Source: Rhododendron vialii (lineage: Eukaryota; Streptophyta; Magnoliopsida; Ericales; Ericaceae). Taken from it: 64,000 bases of DNA. Below, piece by piece: positions 46,385 through 59,915 of the stretch. The notes beneath the pieces were generated by a model. It had not been told where the DNA came from. It searched no databases and was given only the letters and a program-made list of their open reading frames with translations. A program made the position numbers and the translations under genes. The number at the start of each line of letters is the position of its first letter. The stretch's first letter is position 1. Location of the stretch: contig NC_080569.1 of NCBI RefSeq assembly GCF_030253575.1, forward strand, positions 9,367,501 through 9,431,500. The letters are read 5' to 3'.

Positions 46385-47205
46385 GAATTGGGATAGAAAG
46401 AAAGTGGGTATCCCACTCAGCAATTTTTGTCGCCATTCGTAGTTTTTAGAAGGAAAAAAAACCACGTGAGCAAGTTGGTGGTTGGGTTACGAACACGTGG
46501 CGTGAGTTTATGGTAAACAATGCAGGCAATAGAAAATGACTCATCATCAACAATTTACTACTCCCACCAAATATTGTATATCAACGAATTATTCGGATCC
46601 CGTCCCGCTAAAAAAATAATATTTCTTATTTTTTAAATTAAAAATAATGTGACATTACGAAAGAATAATATTTTAGAAAGTAAAAAAATAATAATCTTAA
46701 CAGAACAGAACAAGCCACAGGATTATTTCAAGACTGCATATTCATGTTAAATTTATGCATTTAATCATGGATGCTATAAAATGTGTGGCGTTGAAGTATC
46801 CCAAAGCATCATGTGACACCGTAATAATTAGACAAATATATGCCGCTCTAGTTCGAATTAAGTGGATCATGGCATCAATTTCAAATGCATCTGCTTTTGA
46901 ATCTATTTTCAGAACATATATCTAAGACCTTTAAAAATAATTATTCAGTAATTCGCTTTAGAGGAGGGGAAGAGAGTAATTTCACATACCAATTAACCTA
47001 GGTAATTATTGACTAGGGATAGGGAGAGGCACAATGAATTCTTTAAACACACACACAATACTCAAACTCTCGATGTGAGAGCCACATTTTTTGCCTGGGC
47101 ATATAGTTCGCAATTAAAAGGTGAGAAAGTGCTACAAAGACTTGAGAGGAAAAGAAAAAGAAGAGAAAAGTGAAGGGAATGGGGATAATAACATATAGTC
47201 ATATT
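46383..47205. other. Upstream flank of the ACR9-like gene
   Basis: This is the likely promoter region. CCACGTG (46461-46467) and ACACGTGG (46493-46500) are two G-box-like CACGTG cores within 40 bp, compatible with bZIP or bHLH control. Nothing else is recognisable. Confidence 0.4.
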
Positions 47206-47441
47206 CTCCCTCCATCCCAACTTAATTGTCTTTCATTCTATTCTAACCGGCTAAAAAACTAATTATATTTTTAAATTCATAACAAATTTCATATCGAATA
47301 TGAATCTTGTTTACTAAATCTCGATAAATTCTATAATACAATATTTTTAAAATCATCTAAAATATTATAAATTATAAAATATAATTAATTGAAAAGTGAC
47401 ACAAATTCATAAAAAGTACAATTAAATTGGGACATAGGAAG
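47206..47441. mobile_element. Stowaway-type MITE
   Basis: CTCCCTCCATCCCAACTTAA at the left faces ATTAAATTGGGACATAGGAAG at the right. It is about 236 bp, with an AT-rich body containing TATAATTAATTG palindromes. A TA follows the right end. Confidence 0.65.
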
Positions 47442-48437
47442 TACTTAATTTAGCAAGAAGAAGTAGAGATTTGTTTGCGTTCAATTTTGACCAATCACGA
47501 GGAAAGAATCTAATTGTGTGCATAATTCTGACCGTCCAGATGTATTTGGACGGTCTAGATTTAAAAAAAAAACCCTTCCAAGAAAAAGTTGAATTTTTAT
47601 GGGGAAGAGTTTAAACGAATTCTGACCATTTATTACAGCAATGGACGGCTAGAGATTAGTTGTGTGTTGTGTTTTACACAACCGTTGTGTGTGTAGCACT
47701 TTTGTTGTACAAAACTCCATTTCTAATGTTATAACTTTTTCAAACATGGACAAAAATAGACCGAAAGATGATTTTGGCATCCTATTTTTTTATAAATACT
47801 TTCTAGGATTATCTTTACTAATTTCTAATAATTATATTAGAAATAAATAAAATGACGTTCATAAAAAAATAAAATTCAAAATTATTTCCCAAATAAAAAT
47901 AATAGTCCTTGATCCACTCTCTCATTTTAATCACTTTCGGTGGTAGAGTGATATGACAAAAAGAGAAACCACTGCTATTGCAGATTCTCCTTTCCTTCCT
48001 CCATGGAGGTCTTGGTCCGAGTTCTACGAGAGGCAGGCTTTGGAGGCTAGGGCAATGGATAGCCTCTAAACCTTCGCTCTAACTCTAACACTCTACTAAT
48101 CCCTGCTAATGTATACAATATTGTCAAAAAAAAATTATTTACTCTGTTCCCCTCCATTTACCAACCCCCGCCCCCCTTCTCTTGATGGACATTTGTGACA
48201 GGTCTGTAAAAACGGAATTGTAAACTCGTAAGGTAACCTTATCCTATTTTCTTAATACTAATCCTCTGCCTCAAGTATGCATTGGGCAAATAGTCATTTA
48301 ATGCAACGGTGGAAATCGAAATGGAAATAAGTGATTTTAATCCAATCCCCTCTTGGCAAAACATACTATCAACAATCTAAGGTTCTTATATACTCTACAA
48401 ATAAGAATATATAGAGGAAGACTACATCTACGAGTGT
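47442..48437. other. Intergenic, no gene recognised
   Basis: AT-rich spacer. A GACCGTCCAGATGTATTTGG palindrome lies near 47531 and a GTTGTGTGTTGTGTTTTACA block near 47658. They may be scraps of MITEs, but no borders can be set. Confidence 0.4.
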
Positions 48438-48831
48438 TGCTACAGGTACCGAAATTGGGGGACCGAAATCGGACCGACGGCCGCCGGCGGGCCGTCTCCG
48501 GCCACCGGACGGCCGATCCGAGCCGTCCAAAAATTCTAAAAAAAAAAACCGAGGGGGCTTACGCGGGAATCAACGTCATCCGAGGTGTGTAGGGTGCTTG
48601 ATCGGAGCACCCCTTTTCGTGTGTATATGTGTATATGTGTATATACACACGAAAAGGGGTGCTCCGATCAAGCACCCTACACACCTCGGATGACGTTGAT
48701 TCCCGCGTGGGCCCCCTCGGTTTTTTTTTTTAGAATTTTTGGACGGCTCGGATCGGCCGTCCGGTGGCCGGAGACGGCCCGCCGGCGGCCGTCGGTCCGA
48801 TTTCGGTCCCCCAATTTCGGTACCTGTAGCA
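48438..48831. mobile_element. Near-perfect foldback MITE, about 190-bp arms
   Basis: The whole element is an inverted repeat: TGCTACAGGTACCGAAATTG at the left and its exact inverse at the right. The arms meet at a TATATGTGTATATGTG core near 48624-48640. I see only a few mismatches along each arm, mainly GGCTTACG against GGCCCACG. The arms include very GC-rich blocks (GGCCGCCGGCGGGCC). There is no coding sequence and no clean target duplication. An older relative lies at 26650-26955. Confidence 0.82.
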
Positions 48832-49454
48832 TTTTTGGAATGTTTATTAATGACATAGTTGTATAGGAAGCAACAACTCTAAAGGCCACAAAGAGAGACC
48901 AGAATTTTTTTGACTCCAGTATAAACTGATGACAATAAATAACAAGTTTAAGAAACCAAAACACCCGAATTTCTTTGGCTGCGATTAAATTTTTCACCGG
49001 AGAATTAAAGCATCACATATTCACAAAGGCAATTAAACGAAAGAAGCAAAGATGTTCACGTCCCTACTAAAAGCAAAACTAAGAACTCAACTTGTTTATG
49101 TTACTAACTTACTATTGAAGATGTCAGAGGTAAGAACAAGTATATAGTTATCAACCAATCATGATTTTTGCGTTATACCTCCGACCACTGTTCATCAATA
49201 TGTCCTTTCAATTTATTCAAGTTTATCTTGTTTCCCAATCTTAGCAGTTAGCGAACCAATAAAACCACTAAACTCAACATCTAAGCAAAAATTATGGGCA
49301 GAACCTCAGCTGCTCATGTCCTACAACTAATTTTACAATATAATTGGGAAAAGATTGATAATATCACAAGAAAAGCGCAACATGTTTCTTCCCTTTCCCA
49401 TGATCATCTTTGATAGAACGTCTTGTTAAATCATACTACTTGTGTGTAGAAATT
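48832..49454. other. Intergenic, no gene recognised
   Basis: AT-rich spacer between the foldback MITE and the histone H4 duplication unit. No exon or element was identified. Confidence 0.45.
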
Positions 49455-49759
49455 TCTAATCACACAGATGAACCATCAAAGTGCAGAACCGCCGGTCTTA
49501 GTTTACCCAGATCAGAAGAAAAAGAAACAGGAAAAAAGTTCATCAATATTCTTAAGATCAAAGGGAGACTATGAAGCACAAAATATAAGGAGAAAGAAAT
49601 CTGCAAACGAAATGTAAGCTTCATTACTTCTTGTGAACAACAAGAATTACATAACCCTAGAAAGCTGAAAGTACCATAAGAACAATCCTACAGGGAGAGA
49701 AAGACATATAGAGAGCGAACACTGCAATAGCTACAGATATATCTGAATTCCTAGAAAAC

Positions 49760-50258
<499 letters not shown>

Positions 50259-50748
50259 TCGCGTGGTTAGATTCGATGTGAGTCGTTGATTTGCTCTGAA
50301 TCGACGGTGAAAAGTTTGAAAAGAAGGAGGGATGGTTTTGGCGGTTTTATGAAAGCGAAAAAATACAAATGTGATGCGCGCTGCGCTTTTTGATTTCGAA
50401 ATTTTCAAAATCTGTTTCTTTCTTTTGGATACTTCGGAATATAATTTTCAGATGAAAATAATACGTGCGTAATGTAAAAAAAAATGGATAAGCCAACAAT
50501 TCCAAAAAAAATTTGGAAACTATCCCTTCAAACAAAGAAAATTGGATAGCCCAACAATTCAACCAAAAAAAAAATTTGTTTTCTAACCATTCAAAAGAAG
50601 AAAATTTGAATATTAACCATTCTACAAAAAGCTAAGCTATCAAAAATATGTCCAACCAAACTTAACATTTTTACATTTCACATTTTATAATAAAAAAAAG
50701 TAATATAGCACTTTAAAAAACAATTTTTAAAGTTTTTATTATAAATTA

Positions 50749-51229
50749 CTTCCTTTGTCCTAATTTAACAGTACTTTTTGAGAGTTCATGTCAATTTCTA
50801 ATTGATTATATCTTATAATTTATAATATTTTATGTAATTGTAAAAACATGGTACTCCTTCGTCCCAAAAAAATTTGTAATTTTTGAAATTCGTATCATTT
50901 TTCATCGCTTATATCTTTTAATCTATAATATTTTTTATGAGTTTGAAAACTTTGTATAATAGAATTAATCGATAACTATCAAACAAGATCTAAATTGCAT
51001 ATTTTTTGAGATCCATATTGAAAGATATATAAAGAGTTAAAATTGGCACGAATATCAAAAATTGACATCCAATTTGAGACGGAAGGAGTATTAAAGATTA
51101 ATAGAGATCTATCAAATAGATCAAACAAAATATATATTGGATATAAGATTCATTATCAATTTAAAATTATAACTAATTTTTTTATCTGATTAAAATAGAA
51201 CGAGAGACTATAAAATTGGGATGGAAAGT
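50749..51229. mobile_element. Older Stowaway-type MITE hosting a younger one
   Basis: CTTCCTTTGTCCTAATTTAA at the left faces TATAAAATTGGGATGGAAAG at the right, with TA on both sides. The body is split by the MITE at 50854-51088. Confidence 0.55.
50854..51088. mobile_element. Nested Stowaway-type MITE
   Basis: CTCCTTCGTCCCAAA at the left faces an inverse reading CTCCTTCCGTCTCAAA at the right, flanked by TA at 50852-50853 and 51089-51090. It is 235 bp. Confidence 0.75.
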
Positions 51230-52155
51230 TAAATTGTTAGTAAACTAAATTATTATTTCTTACTTTTGAAAAATTAATTAATTTTATTAGATTTTACAAT
51301 TATATATTTAATCTAATTAATAATTTTTGTTTAATACTGCACAAGGGAAAAAGAGTTATTTGACAAATTTTTACATTATCCACTATTATCTCTCATCCAA
51401 ACCAAGTACCCTAAATGAGTCCTTTTCGATCTCCTTTCTATAAAAAATCACATCAATATAAGCCTACATTCCATTATTAATACTCCTACTATTTTATCCC
51501 CATAAACAATACCCCAAAACTCATCTTACATAGATACTTATTTCCCACTTAATGAGTTAAGTCATTTTCTTCCAATATATCACCTTTAATTCAAAAAATA
51601 AATACTGGATTCTCTTATCTAAACAGAGCCTAATCCTACTTCCTTAGGGCATTCCAACCCTCACTCAATTGTTTATCCAAATTTCAGTCAAATATTTATT
51701 AATGTCACGGTTGTAAATTTAAAAGAGAGAAAATAGACATCAAAATTTAAGTCTCAATTAGTTTAGATAAATATTTGGGTAAAATTCAAGTTGGTTATGA
51801 GATTAAATACACAATTAGAATAAAATTTATTCCCTCCATCCCATGATGTTTATCTGATCCGCAAAACAAAAGCATAAAAATAATATTAATACAACTTTTG
51901 CATAAAAAAAAATCGATTTTTTTTTCAACAAATCACTATTTAAAGCACCAACTCTTAACCAATCTAAGCCTCACCTAATTACCCATCTCCCAAAACTATA
52001 CCTCTTAAGAACATGCACATTAAAGAAAATATAAAAATGCTAATCAACAGTACATTTTTTTCATTTTACCTACCCACATTTCTCTCAACACTACACCAAT
52101 ATTATATATTTTACCTAACTTCAATTAAAATATATATTTTTCACTCATTTTTTTA
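51230..52155. other. Intergenic, no gene recognised
   Basis: Very AT-rich spacer. TCCCTCCATCCCATGATG near 51836 looks like one end of another Stowaway relative, with no partner found. Confidence 0.4.
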
Positions 52156-52164
52156 TTATCTTTA

Positions 52165-52648
52165 CGAAAATGCTAGACACACAACCACTACCACACAACA
52201 ACTCACACAACCGCTGATGTCAGCGCAAAACGACGTCGTTTTGATAATTTAAAAAAAAAAAAAAAGGAAGGTCTCGGAACAGAGAAACCCCCCTTTTCCC
52301 TTTCCCTTTCCCTTTCTCGTTTCCTCCATTTTTGATTGCTTGTTTCAGTGAAAACTTATACTGATAAGGAATGGAGAAACGAATTCCATACAGCAAACAA
52401 CCAAGGAAAAGCTTCACATCGTCCACACTAACCAGGAACGTTAACTACACTTCATTTTTTTCAACTTTTTTGGAGCATGGCCAGAAGGTAGAAATTTCAA
52501 ATTAGGGGTTTCTCAAAATTTTCGAATTAGGTTTTTTTTTTTTTAGTTTGGCAGCACAACATTTTAGGGTTTCTCAAATTGAAACCCTCTAATTGATAAG
52601 GATGAGGAGTAGATAGTGGGGGTAATTAATCTATCAATCTGAAACAAG

Positions 52649-52679
<31 letters not shown>

Positions 52680-53006
52680 TCGTCGTGGACAGCGTCGGGG
52701 TGCCAGAAGCCGGTGCTGGTGGCGGTCGCCGGCGATGGGGGAGCAGCCGGGGTTGGCGGTGGCCGTCGAGCAGCTGGGGTTGTGGTGGTCGCTGGTGGTG
52801 GGAGCCCCTCCCTCGCTTCTGTGTCTGTATTTTGAACGAGAAGGGAGAAGGGAAAAGGGGAAGAGGGGCTATGTTCGCGACCTGGGTTTTTTTTATTTTT
52901 TATTTTTTTAAATTATCAAAACGACGTCATTTTGCGATGACATCATGATAACGTCAGCGGTTGTGTGAGTTGTTGTGTGGAAGTGGTTGTTTGTCTAGCA
53001 TTTTCC
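52165..53006. mobile_element. MULE-like element with possible captured GC-rich fragment
   Basis: A perfect 9-bp duplication TTATCTTTA flanks it (52156-52164 and 53007-53015). The inverted ends read CGAAAATGCTAGACACACAA and GGAAAATGCTAGACAAACAA, and similarity continues for about 100 bp or more through ACACAACAACTCACACAACC and AAACGACGTCGTTTTG. These are hallmarks of Mutator-like elements. No transposase is present. Between a (GA)n run (52651-52676) and the right arm lies a GGT/GGC-rich stretch (52685-52815) quite unlike the AT-rich surroundings. It may be captured host exon DNA, as in Pack-MULEs. Confidence 0.82.
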
Positions 53007-53696
53007 TTATCTTTATTGTTTAAAGAGAGGAGAGAGAAAAAGAAAAGAGTATAAATAATGCATAGATAAAAATAGAAAACAACTATTCACAAATTCATTT
53101 TAACTACTCTTTTAGCTCATTTAGTGTAAACTATTTTTTATATTTCTCTTAGATAAAATAGTAAAAAATATATTTTTATTCATCTAGTGTACTTGCTCTA
53201 ATAACTAATCCAAATCCACTTCAGAAAAACCAAGTCCAAAGGACGCAAAATTGCTTGTTTAGATCATTTAATCATCATGACATGATATTGGAAGACGTTT
53301 TAAGTTTTAGAGATAGTTAAATCAAACGAAATCAGCAGAAATACTGGTTGAGAGAAGATTGTGGGATACGCAGAAAATTCAGATCGCACAAATGAACCAT
53401 CAATGTGCTGAACCGCTGGTCCCAAGTTTACCTGGATCCAAAACAAAAATATACGCACCGAAGCTCAGAAATCAAGTTCATCCCCATTCTTAGCAACCAA
53501 ACGGAGATTACGAAGCACAAACTATAAGGAGAAAGAAATCTGCAAACGAAATTTGTGCTCCATTACTTGTAAACAACGAAAATTACAGAACCCGAGAAAC
53601 CGTTAAAGTGCCGTTAGAACAATCCTACAGGGAGAGGTAGACATATAGAAAGAGAACACTGCAATAGCTACAGATGGATCGGAATTCCTAAACAAC

Positions 53697-54203
<507 letters not shown>

Positions 54204-54376
54204 TTAGATTCGATGTGAGTCGTTGATTGGATCTGAATCGACGCTGAAAAGTTTGAAAAGGCGGAGGGATGGTTTTGGCGGCTTAATGAAAGTGAAAAAA
54301 CGAATGTGATGCGCACTGCGCCTTTTTTGATTTCGAAATTTTCAGATGTATTTCTAGATGAAAATAATACGCGCCT

Positions 54377-56385
54377 TGTTTAACCCTAGGGCTTCAAAAT
54401 TTTGAGGGGAACCTTGACTCTGTGAACCCAATGAAATTGATATTCCGATAAAAATAAATTTGTTACTAAGATCAGTGGAAGAAATCTTGAAAGATTTGTG
54501 ATTCAGGCCACAACCCAATGCTTTTGGTTGTTCCATTCAAGCATCTAGACATGAAACTAGAGGGCTCTGATGTGTCGTACATTCATGTCCGTCCAAAGCT
54601 CAAAAACATGTACAATTTGATCATCAATAGCCTACTAATCAAATCAAATAATTTTGATGTGCATATTCAAAGTGTATTTCCTATTCATTTGTTGAAGAAA
54701 AACTTGATTTGCTTATTCATGAGTTCCGATATCTAATTGGCTTGGTTTTTTCAAATTATATTTTCAACCTCGACGGATATAACACGAACAGATGGCATAG
54801 CAGCCTACTGCGCTCAAGGCACAACAAGATACTCCTATATAAGATAGATAAGCTCTACGGTTTAGGTGGAAAAAGATGAATAATTCATACAAGAATAAGG
54901 AAATCCTATACTGTAATTTTTTGTTTAAACCCAACTACAATTCCTCGAGTTTTCTAGTGAGTTTTTGTAGTAATTTTTCAATACTTAGCTCAAAGTGTTT
55001 TCATAATCTGCAAAGAGATTGGGTACTCGAGGATAACTCTCTAGTTTAGGCGCTAAAATTTTGAGAATGAAGAGGCTCTTGTGCATGCTCTTGCATGCTC
55101 ATTTTACGGGCTGATCTCTAAAGAAAACAACCATGAGATCACACTTTTGTGTTCGTGATGATATGGACATTACCAAAGCAAACACCCTTTCCAAAAAAAC
55201 TTACCCAAAAATGATATGCAAATTATTTGTACGGTGGATTCATGCACCAAAATGTTCTTGGTATGTTAACACAATGGTGATGAACCAAAATCCAGAATTT
55301 GATTAAATTTTTGCATTTGGTGGACGGTTGGACATTGGCTCTAGTACTCCTAGTATAATAAAGGGTGAAGTTTCCTTGCACTTTTCATGGTCTTTCACTT
55401 TTGTGTTATACCCTATTTTCTTTCTTTACGTGTATATGTCATTATGGTAGAGGTTTCTTTGATTATCAAGTGAATGGATCAATCTGACTGGGTGTTCCGC
55501 TTTCTTTTTAAATCTTTTTTTTAAAAAAAAAATGTAATTTCAAAAATAATGAAAAATAAATTTTCAACTTTTTTTCACCGATTAAAAGATCTCAATAAAA
55601 TCTATCAAATAAAATTCATATTAATAGAAAAATTATTTGTATAAATATATAATTTTTGAGTTTAAAATTACCTTTCTTTTCTAAAAGTTCCTTTTCCAAA
55701 ATACCGGAACACCCTCTAATTTTCAAGAAGTGAAAATCAGTTCATTATTCAAGAAGTGAAAGTCCCTTGCAAGTCCATAGTAATATCAAAACACTTGTTG
55801 CTACTAAGATTGTACCCACTCCATGCACGGAACAAATAAAAAAAAGTTCATATTGATTTTTTCCCATTATCGTTTATCAAATCGGCAAAATGCAAATTAT
55901 GTTTTTCAAAATGGATTGGTTGAACCATGGAAGTTAGAACCAAAAGGGTTTACTCCCGTTTTTGCAAAAAAGACTTATCTCCTTTTATGAATTAAAAATA
56001 AAAGTGCAAATTAAATTACTTCAACTTAATTCCCAATTGTAAAAACCCCAAACGAATAACTCATTTCAAAATTCCACAGCATTTGAACTATTGGAAACTC
56101 CATTGCTTATCTAAACAAAACTGGCCTCAAATCCAATATCCAGAATTGAGAAGATCAGGGAACAATTAGGAAGCATCCTGTAAACCCGTAACAGAAGACT
56201 GATTCAAACATGCGAATGTGAAAAACGAAACCAATATACATAGTAAAGTAAATTCATTTCCATTCCATAATGCATCAGTACTTACACGCCAGCGTCCTAT
56301 TCCATTCAAGATCCAACAGAAAAAACAAAGCATAACAACAGGAATTACCAAAACGAAACCCTAACCCTAATCCCCACCCCCAAAT
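54377..56385. other. Intergenic, no gene recognised
   Basis: AT-rich spacer between H4 copy 2 and H2B copy 2. No convincing exon chain, RNA gene or bordered element was seen. The last few hundred bases before 56386 are probably the H2B 3' untranslated region. Confidence 0.4.
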
Positions 56386-56832
56386 TCAAGAACTAGTAAA
56401 CTTCGTCACGGCCTTTGTCCCCTCGGACACGGCGTGCTTGGCCAACTCGCCGGGCAGCACAAGCCTCACCGCCGTCTGTATCTCCCGAGAAGTGATGGTG
56501 GGCTTCTTGTTGTACCTGGCCAGCCTGGACGCCTCCTGGGCCAGCTTCTCGAATATATCGTTGATGAAGCTGTTCATGATCCCCATGGCCTTGCTCGAGA
56601 TCCCGATGTCCGGGTGGACCTGCTTCAGCACCTTGAAGATGTAGATCTTGTACGTCTCCACGCTCTTCTTCGACCTCTTCTTCTTCTTCTCGCCAGCGGC
56701 GGCGGAGGCATCCTTGGGCAGCTTCTTCCCCGCCTTGGGCTTCTTCTCCGCCGGGGCCTTCTCGGCTGCGGCGGTCTTCTTCTCCTCCGCCGGCTTCTTC
56801 TCTGCGGGCTTCTTCTCGGCCTTGGGTGCCAT
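56386..56832 (-). CDS. H2B: Histone H2B (copy 2)
   Basis: One exon, 148 residues, identical to copy 1 (27258-27704) except Ala at position 21. The start is the ATG at 56832 ([13 protein letters not shown]); the frame continues open upstream but without the H2B N-terminus. The same GC-rich coding style is seen. The leader is CT-rich. It points away from the hAT and LTR region and in the same direction as the two H4 genes, forming an H4-H4-H2B group on the minus strand. Confidence 0.97.
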   Translation of the reverse strand: MAPKAEKKPAEKKPAEEKKTAAAEKAPAEKKPKAGKKLPKDASAAAGEKKKKRSKKSVETYKIYIFKVLKQVHPDIGISSKAMGIMNSFINDIFEKLAQEASRLARYNKKPTITSREIQTAVRLVLPGELAKHAVSEGTKAVTKFTSS

Positions 56833-56936
56833 TGAAATTAGGAGAGAGAGTACTTGGGAATGTTTGGGATTGTGGAAAGAGACAGAGGAAAGCAAGAGAC
56901 GGTTGTGGTGTGGGGAAAGGAACAGAATGCAGGTTT

Positions 56937-56970
56937 GTATTTATAGGTGCGCTTCTTGTGTTTTGATTGG
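56937..56970 (-). promoter_or_regulatory. Histone H2B copy 2 promoter: TATA and CCAAT boxes
   Basis: On the coding strand, CTATAAATAC lies at 56937-56946 and CCAATCA at 56964-56970. The order and wording match those at H2B copy 1 (CCAATC then CTATAAATAC). Confidence 0.7.
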
Positions 56971-58141
56971 AGGATTTTAGTTGGCACGGATAGGTGAGCT
57001 GTCTGTCGATATTACCGTCGATTTTCTTTGGTTTTGAAGTGGAAATCGACGGCTCGGAAAGGATATGTGGATGAAGATTGGGGGGCCCGGCTTAAAATAT
57101 TCTGTAGCGGCATGGTCTCGTATCATTGGTAGAATTTCTGAGACACTTGGATCGATGACGTGGAATTTTGAGGGATTTAAAAGTGCTGCGCTAATTTCGC
57201 TTTTGTTTTGTTATTCCTTGAAGATAAAAAAAACAGGTTACACAACAAAGCGCGGGTTAACCAAAATATACTCCAGTTTTTTGCTAGAAATCCTAAATAT
57301 ACGTAATTATACCAAAATTTAACTTTATTGCGATATGTCACATTTTATTTTGTTGTGATATGACTTGACAAGAGAAACCCTTATATGCTTAAAAAATAAA
57401 CGCATATATTAAATATCATTCGCAATGATTACAAGTCAAACTATTAAAATCTAGAAAAGCAATAATTGAAAACCCAAGCAGAGAATGACAATCTAGAGCA
57501 ACGGCGAATGATAACGTGACTATAGTTTGTCTCCAATGTTTCTGTATTTTTTGTAAATACAGTCGTTAATCTTTTTTCTTTTATATATTCCTCTATCTTT
57601 TTTTGTCTTGTAGATACATATTGAACTGAATTGAGATACCAAAATCTCTTTATCTCTTTTTATCCTTTTCTATCTTTTATTGGTCCAAACAAACGTCCTA
57701 AAAATACGAGTTCAACTTAAGTACACCCGCTAAATGGCTCTTAAAAAAGAATTCTAAGATGGACACATAAGCATAATCAAGACCCAATTTTGTTTGCTAT
57801 GAATTCCTGATTTAGGAGTGAAGGGGTGCTCCAATGGAATAATTATTCTATCTCCGTTAAAGTGGATAAAACATGGTATGTAAATAAGATAAAAATAAAG
57901 TATTTATCCTCTCCCTCTATCTCTTGGCTCTTTTTTATGTGGATTGCTAGATTTAGGAGCCGTGTACTCACTTCTAATGCCTATAGACAAAAAGTAGCAT
58001 ATTTAGGGAGCCCATTGAAGTATAAAAATGGATGTACAATTTCTCTAAATAAATTAGCAACTCTAGCTATAAGCGTGTTTAGAAGCCCATTGAAGATGCT
58101 CTTAAGATAATAATGATGGTATATAACGTATGAACCACTTT
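56971..58141. other. Intergenic, no gene recognised
   Basis: The first 100 bp are H2B upstream region (an ACCGTCGAT motif near 57013). The rest is AT-rich with no recognisable gene or bordered element. Confidence 0.4.
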
Positions 58142-58146
58142 AGGAG

Positions 58147-59910
58147 TGTCACACTGTAGATTTTCAACATAAATAAATAAGATTTTTTAATAAATAATCA
58201 TCGCATATCATAAGTAATACCCAAAAGAGTTCTCAACTATTTAACTTTACAAATAAGTTTCCAAGTTTAGATGATTACAATCTTGGCACCATGCCCAAAT
58301 CAACTTATATACGAGTACGAACCTGTTTAAAATATTACAAACTTTTTAGTCAAAAGGAATTCAAGAACAATTAATTACAAACTCATCTTTGCCAAAAGAA
58401 AGTCATTACAAGATGTTTAAGTAAATAAAGCAAAATTAGCTCCCCAAAAGTCTTCATGTCCAAGCACACAAATGCATGCAATCTATTGTCCGGCATTTTA
58501 TCTTGAAAAGAAAGATTAGGTTGAGCTACACTAGCTCAGTAGAAAAATCTTTATCAATCTTATATGTAAATATGATGATAAGTGCAAATGAGAGGACAAT
58601 GAGACGTAGTTCAAGTAGGAGATAACAATTGACTCATTGGTGTATCGACATTCAATTCGATCATTCAAACATATGCCATTATTACAAATAGTCGCATATT
58701 TCATATGCACTCTATCATCTCAACTCGACTCGCTAACCCAAATTCCTATATTCAGTATTTTCACCCATTGCTTTACCGTATAACACTACGAGGATTACCG
58801 TGTTGTCACCCTTTGCGTCACGGTGATCCCTAACGCCTCAGGTTACCGTATTACCACCCATTGCGTCACGAAACTCGTCTAAGTCTCCGTATTACCACCC
58901 CTTGCGTTACGAGACTCCCTAAACCAACTTCCGACCCAATCAAGTATCTTCTCATACAATATGCAAATTAAGGCTCCCCCATGATCACATTCATAGACGA
59001 AACATCGTACAATATGTCAACGTTATCACAAATGCGCCATGAACAATTAATAGTATGCACTTAAACGACGTTTTAACTAAGTAATTCCTTATTCGTTTCT
59101 CACTAACGGAAGACCAACAGAACAAGAATAACATCGAATAATCAAAGGAAGTCAATTAGACATGCTTGATGTAGGTTAGTAGGTGTCCAAAAGGGCTTAG
59201 AAGTGGTTAGGGGTCAAAACAATCGACGGAGAAGTAACATGAGCAAAACTGGACTTAAGGTCCTGGTATCGATACGCACCAATGTTGTATCGATACAACA
59301 TTACCTGTCCTGAAAGATAACTTTGTAGTATTGGCACAACACATAAGTCATATCGATACAACAGAGTTTCGAGTAGCGATTCTGCAGAATTTCAAGGGCA
59401 AACACAACAACAAAATCCAACGATCCAAGACTTGATTCTACACCAAATCAACATATAAACACATAAAAAGGGTAAAGAAGTCCCTACCTCGCAACAATAG
59501 CTGAGATTCAAGCGATTTGAACGAGCCCTAGCCTCTTTGAATCTCAAAACTTCGATTCAAGCTCGACCCAAGGATCTCCGAGCTCAAGAATGCAAATGGA
59601 AGGCCGGAAGGAGGTTGATTCTTAAAGGTTTTGTGAGATTGAATGAGAGTTTTGTGAGAGAGAGTGTGAGCCAAGAGAGGGAAAGAAGGACGGATGAGAA
59701 AGAGAGAGAGAGAGAGATGGGAGAAAATGATCTTCTACACACTACACACTCCCTTTTTATACCCATATATCTTGTTATCACACTCACACTCTCTAAAGTC
59801 TCAATTCTTTCACTTTAGTCCTCAATTCAAATAACCACCAAATAAGCCATTTTCTTCTAATTAGCCAATTAATAAATATTTCAATAATTAAGATTTTACG
59901 GGTCTCTACA
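58147..59910 (-). mobile_element. Solo LTR, probably Ty3/gypsy
   Basis: AGGAG flanks both sides (58142-58146 and 59911-59915), the 5-bp duplication typical of LTR elements. On the minus strand the LTR runs from TGTAGAGACCCGTAAAAT to GTGTGACA, giving TG..CA ends and a length of 1764 bp. A TATAAAAAGGG box lies near 59750-59760 in minus orientation, followed by a CT-rich transcribed leader. No internal element genes adjoin it, so it is the product of recombination between two LTRs. The perfect target duplication argues for a moderate rather than great age. Confidence 0.85.
58795..58925. repeat. Three diverged tandem units inside the solo LTR
   Basis: A phrase of the form TTACCGTATTACCACCCATT followed by GCGTCACG occurs three times in about 130 bp with differences. 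Subrepeats of this kind are common in long plant LTRs. Confidence 0.7.
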
Positions 59911-59915
59911 AGGAG

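Noticed and set aside
56833-56895. N-terminally extended histone H2B copy 2
   Set aside because: There is no ATG at the upstream end. MAPKAEKK is the family start and is shared with copy 1.
58780-58930. A CRISPR-like or satellite array
   Set aside because: There are only three diverged units without regular spacers, inside a plant solo LTR.
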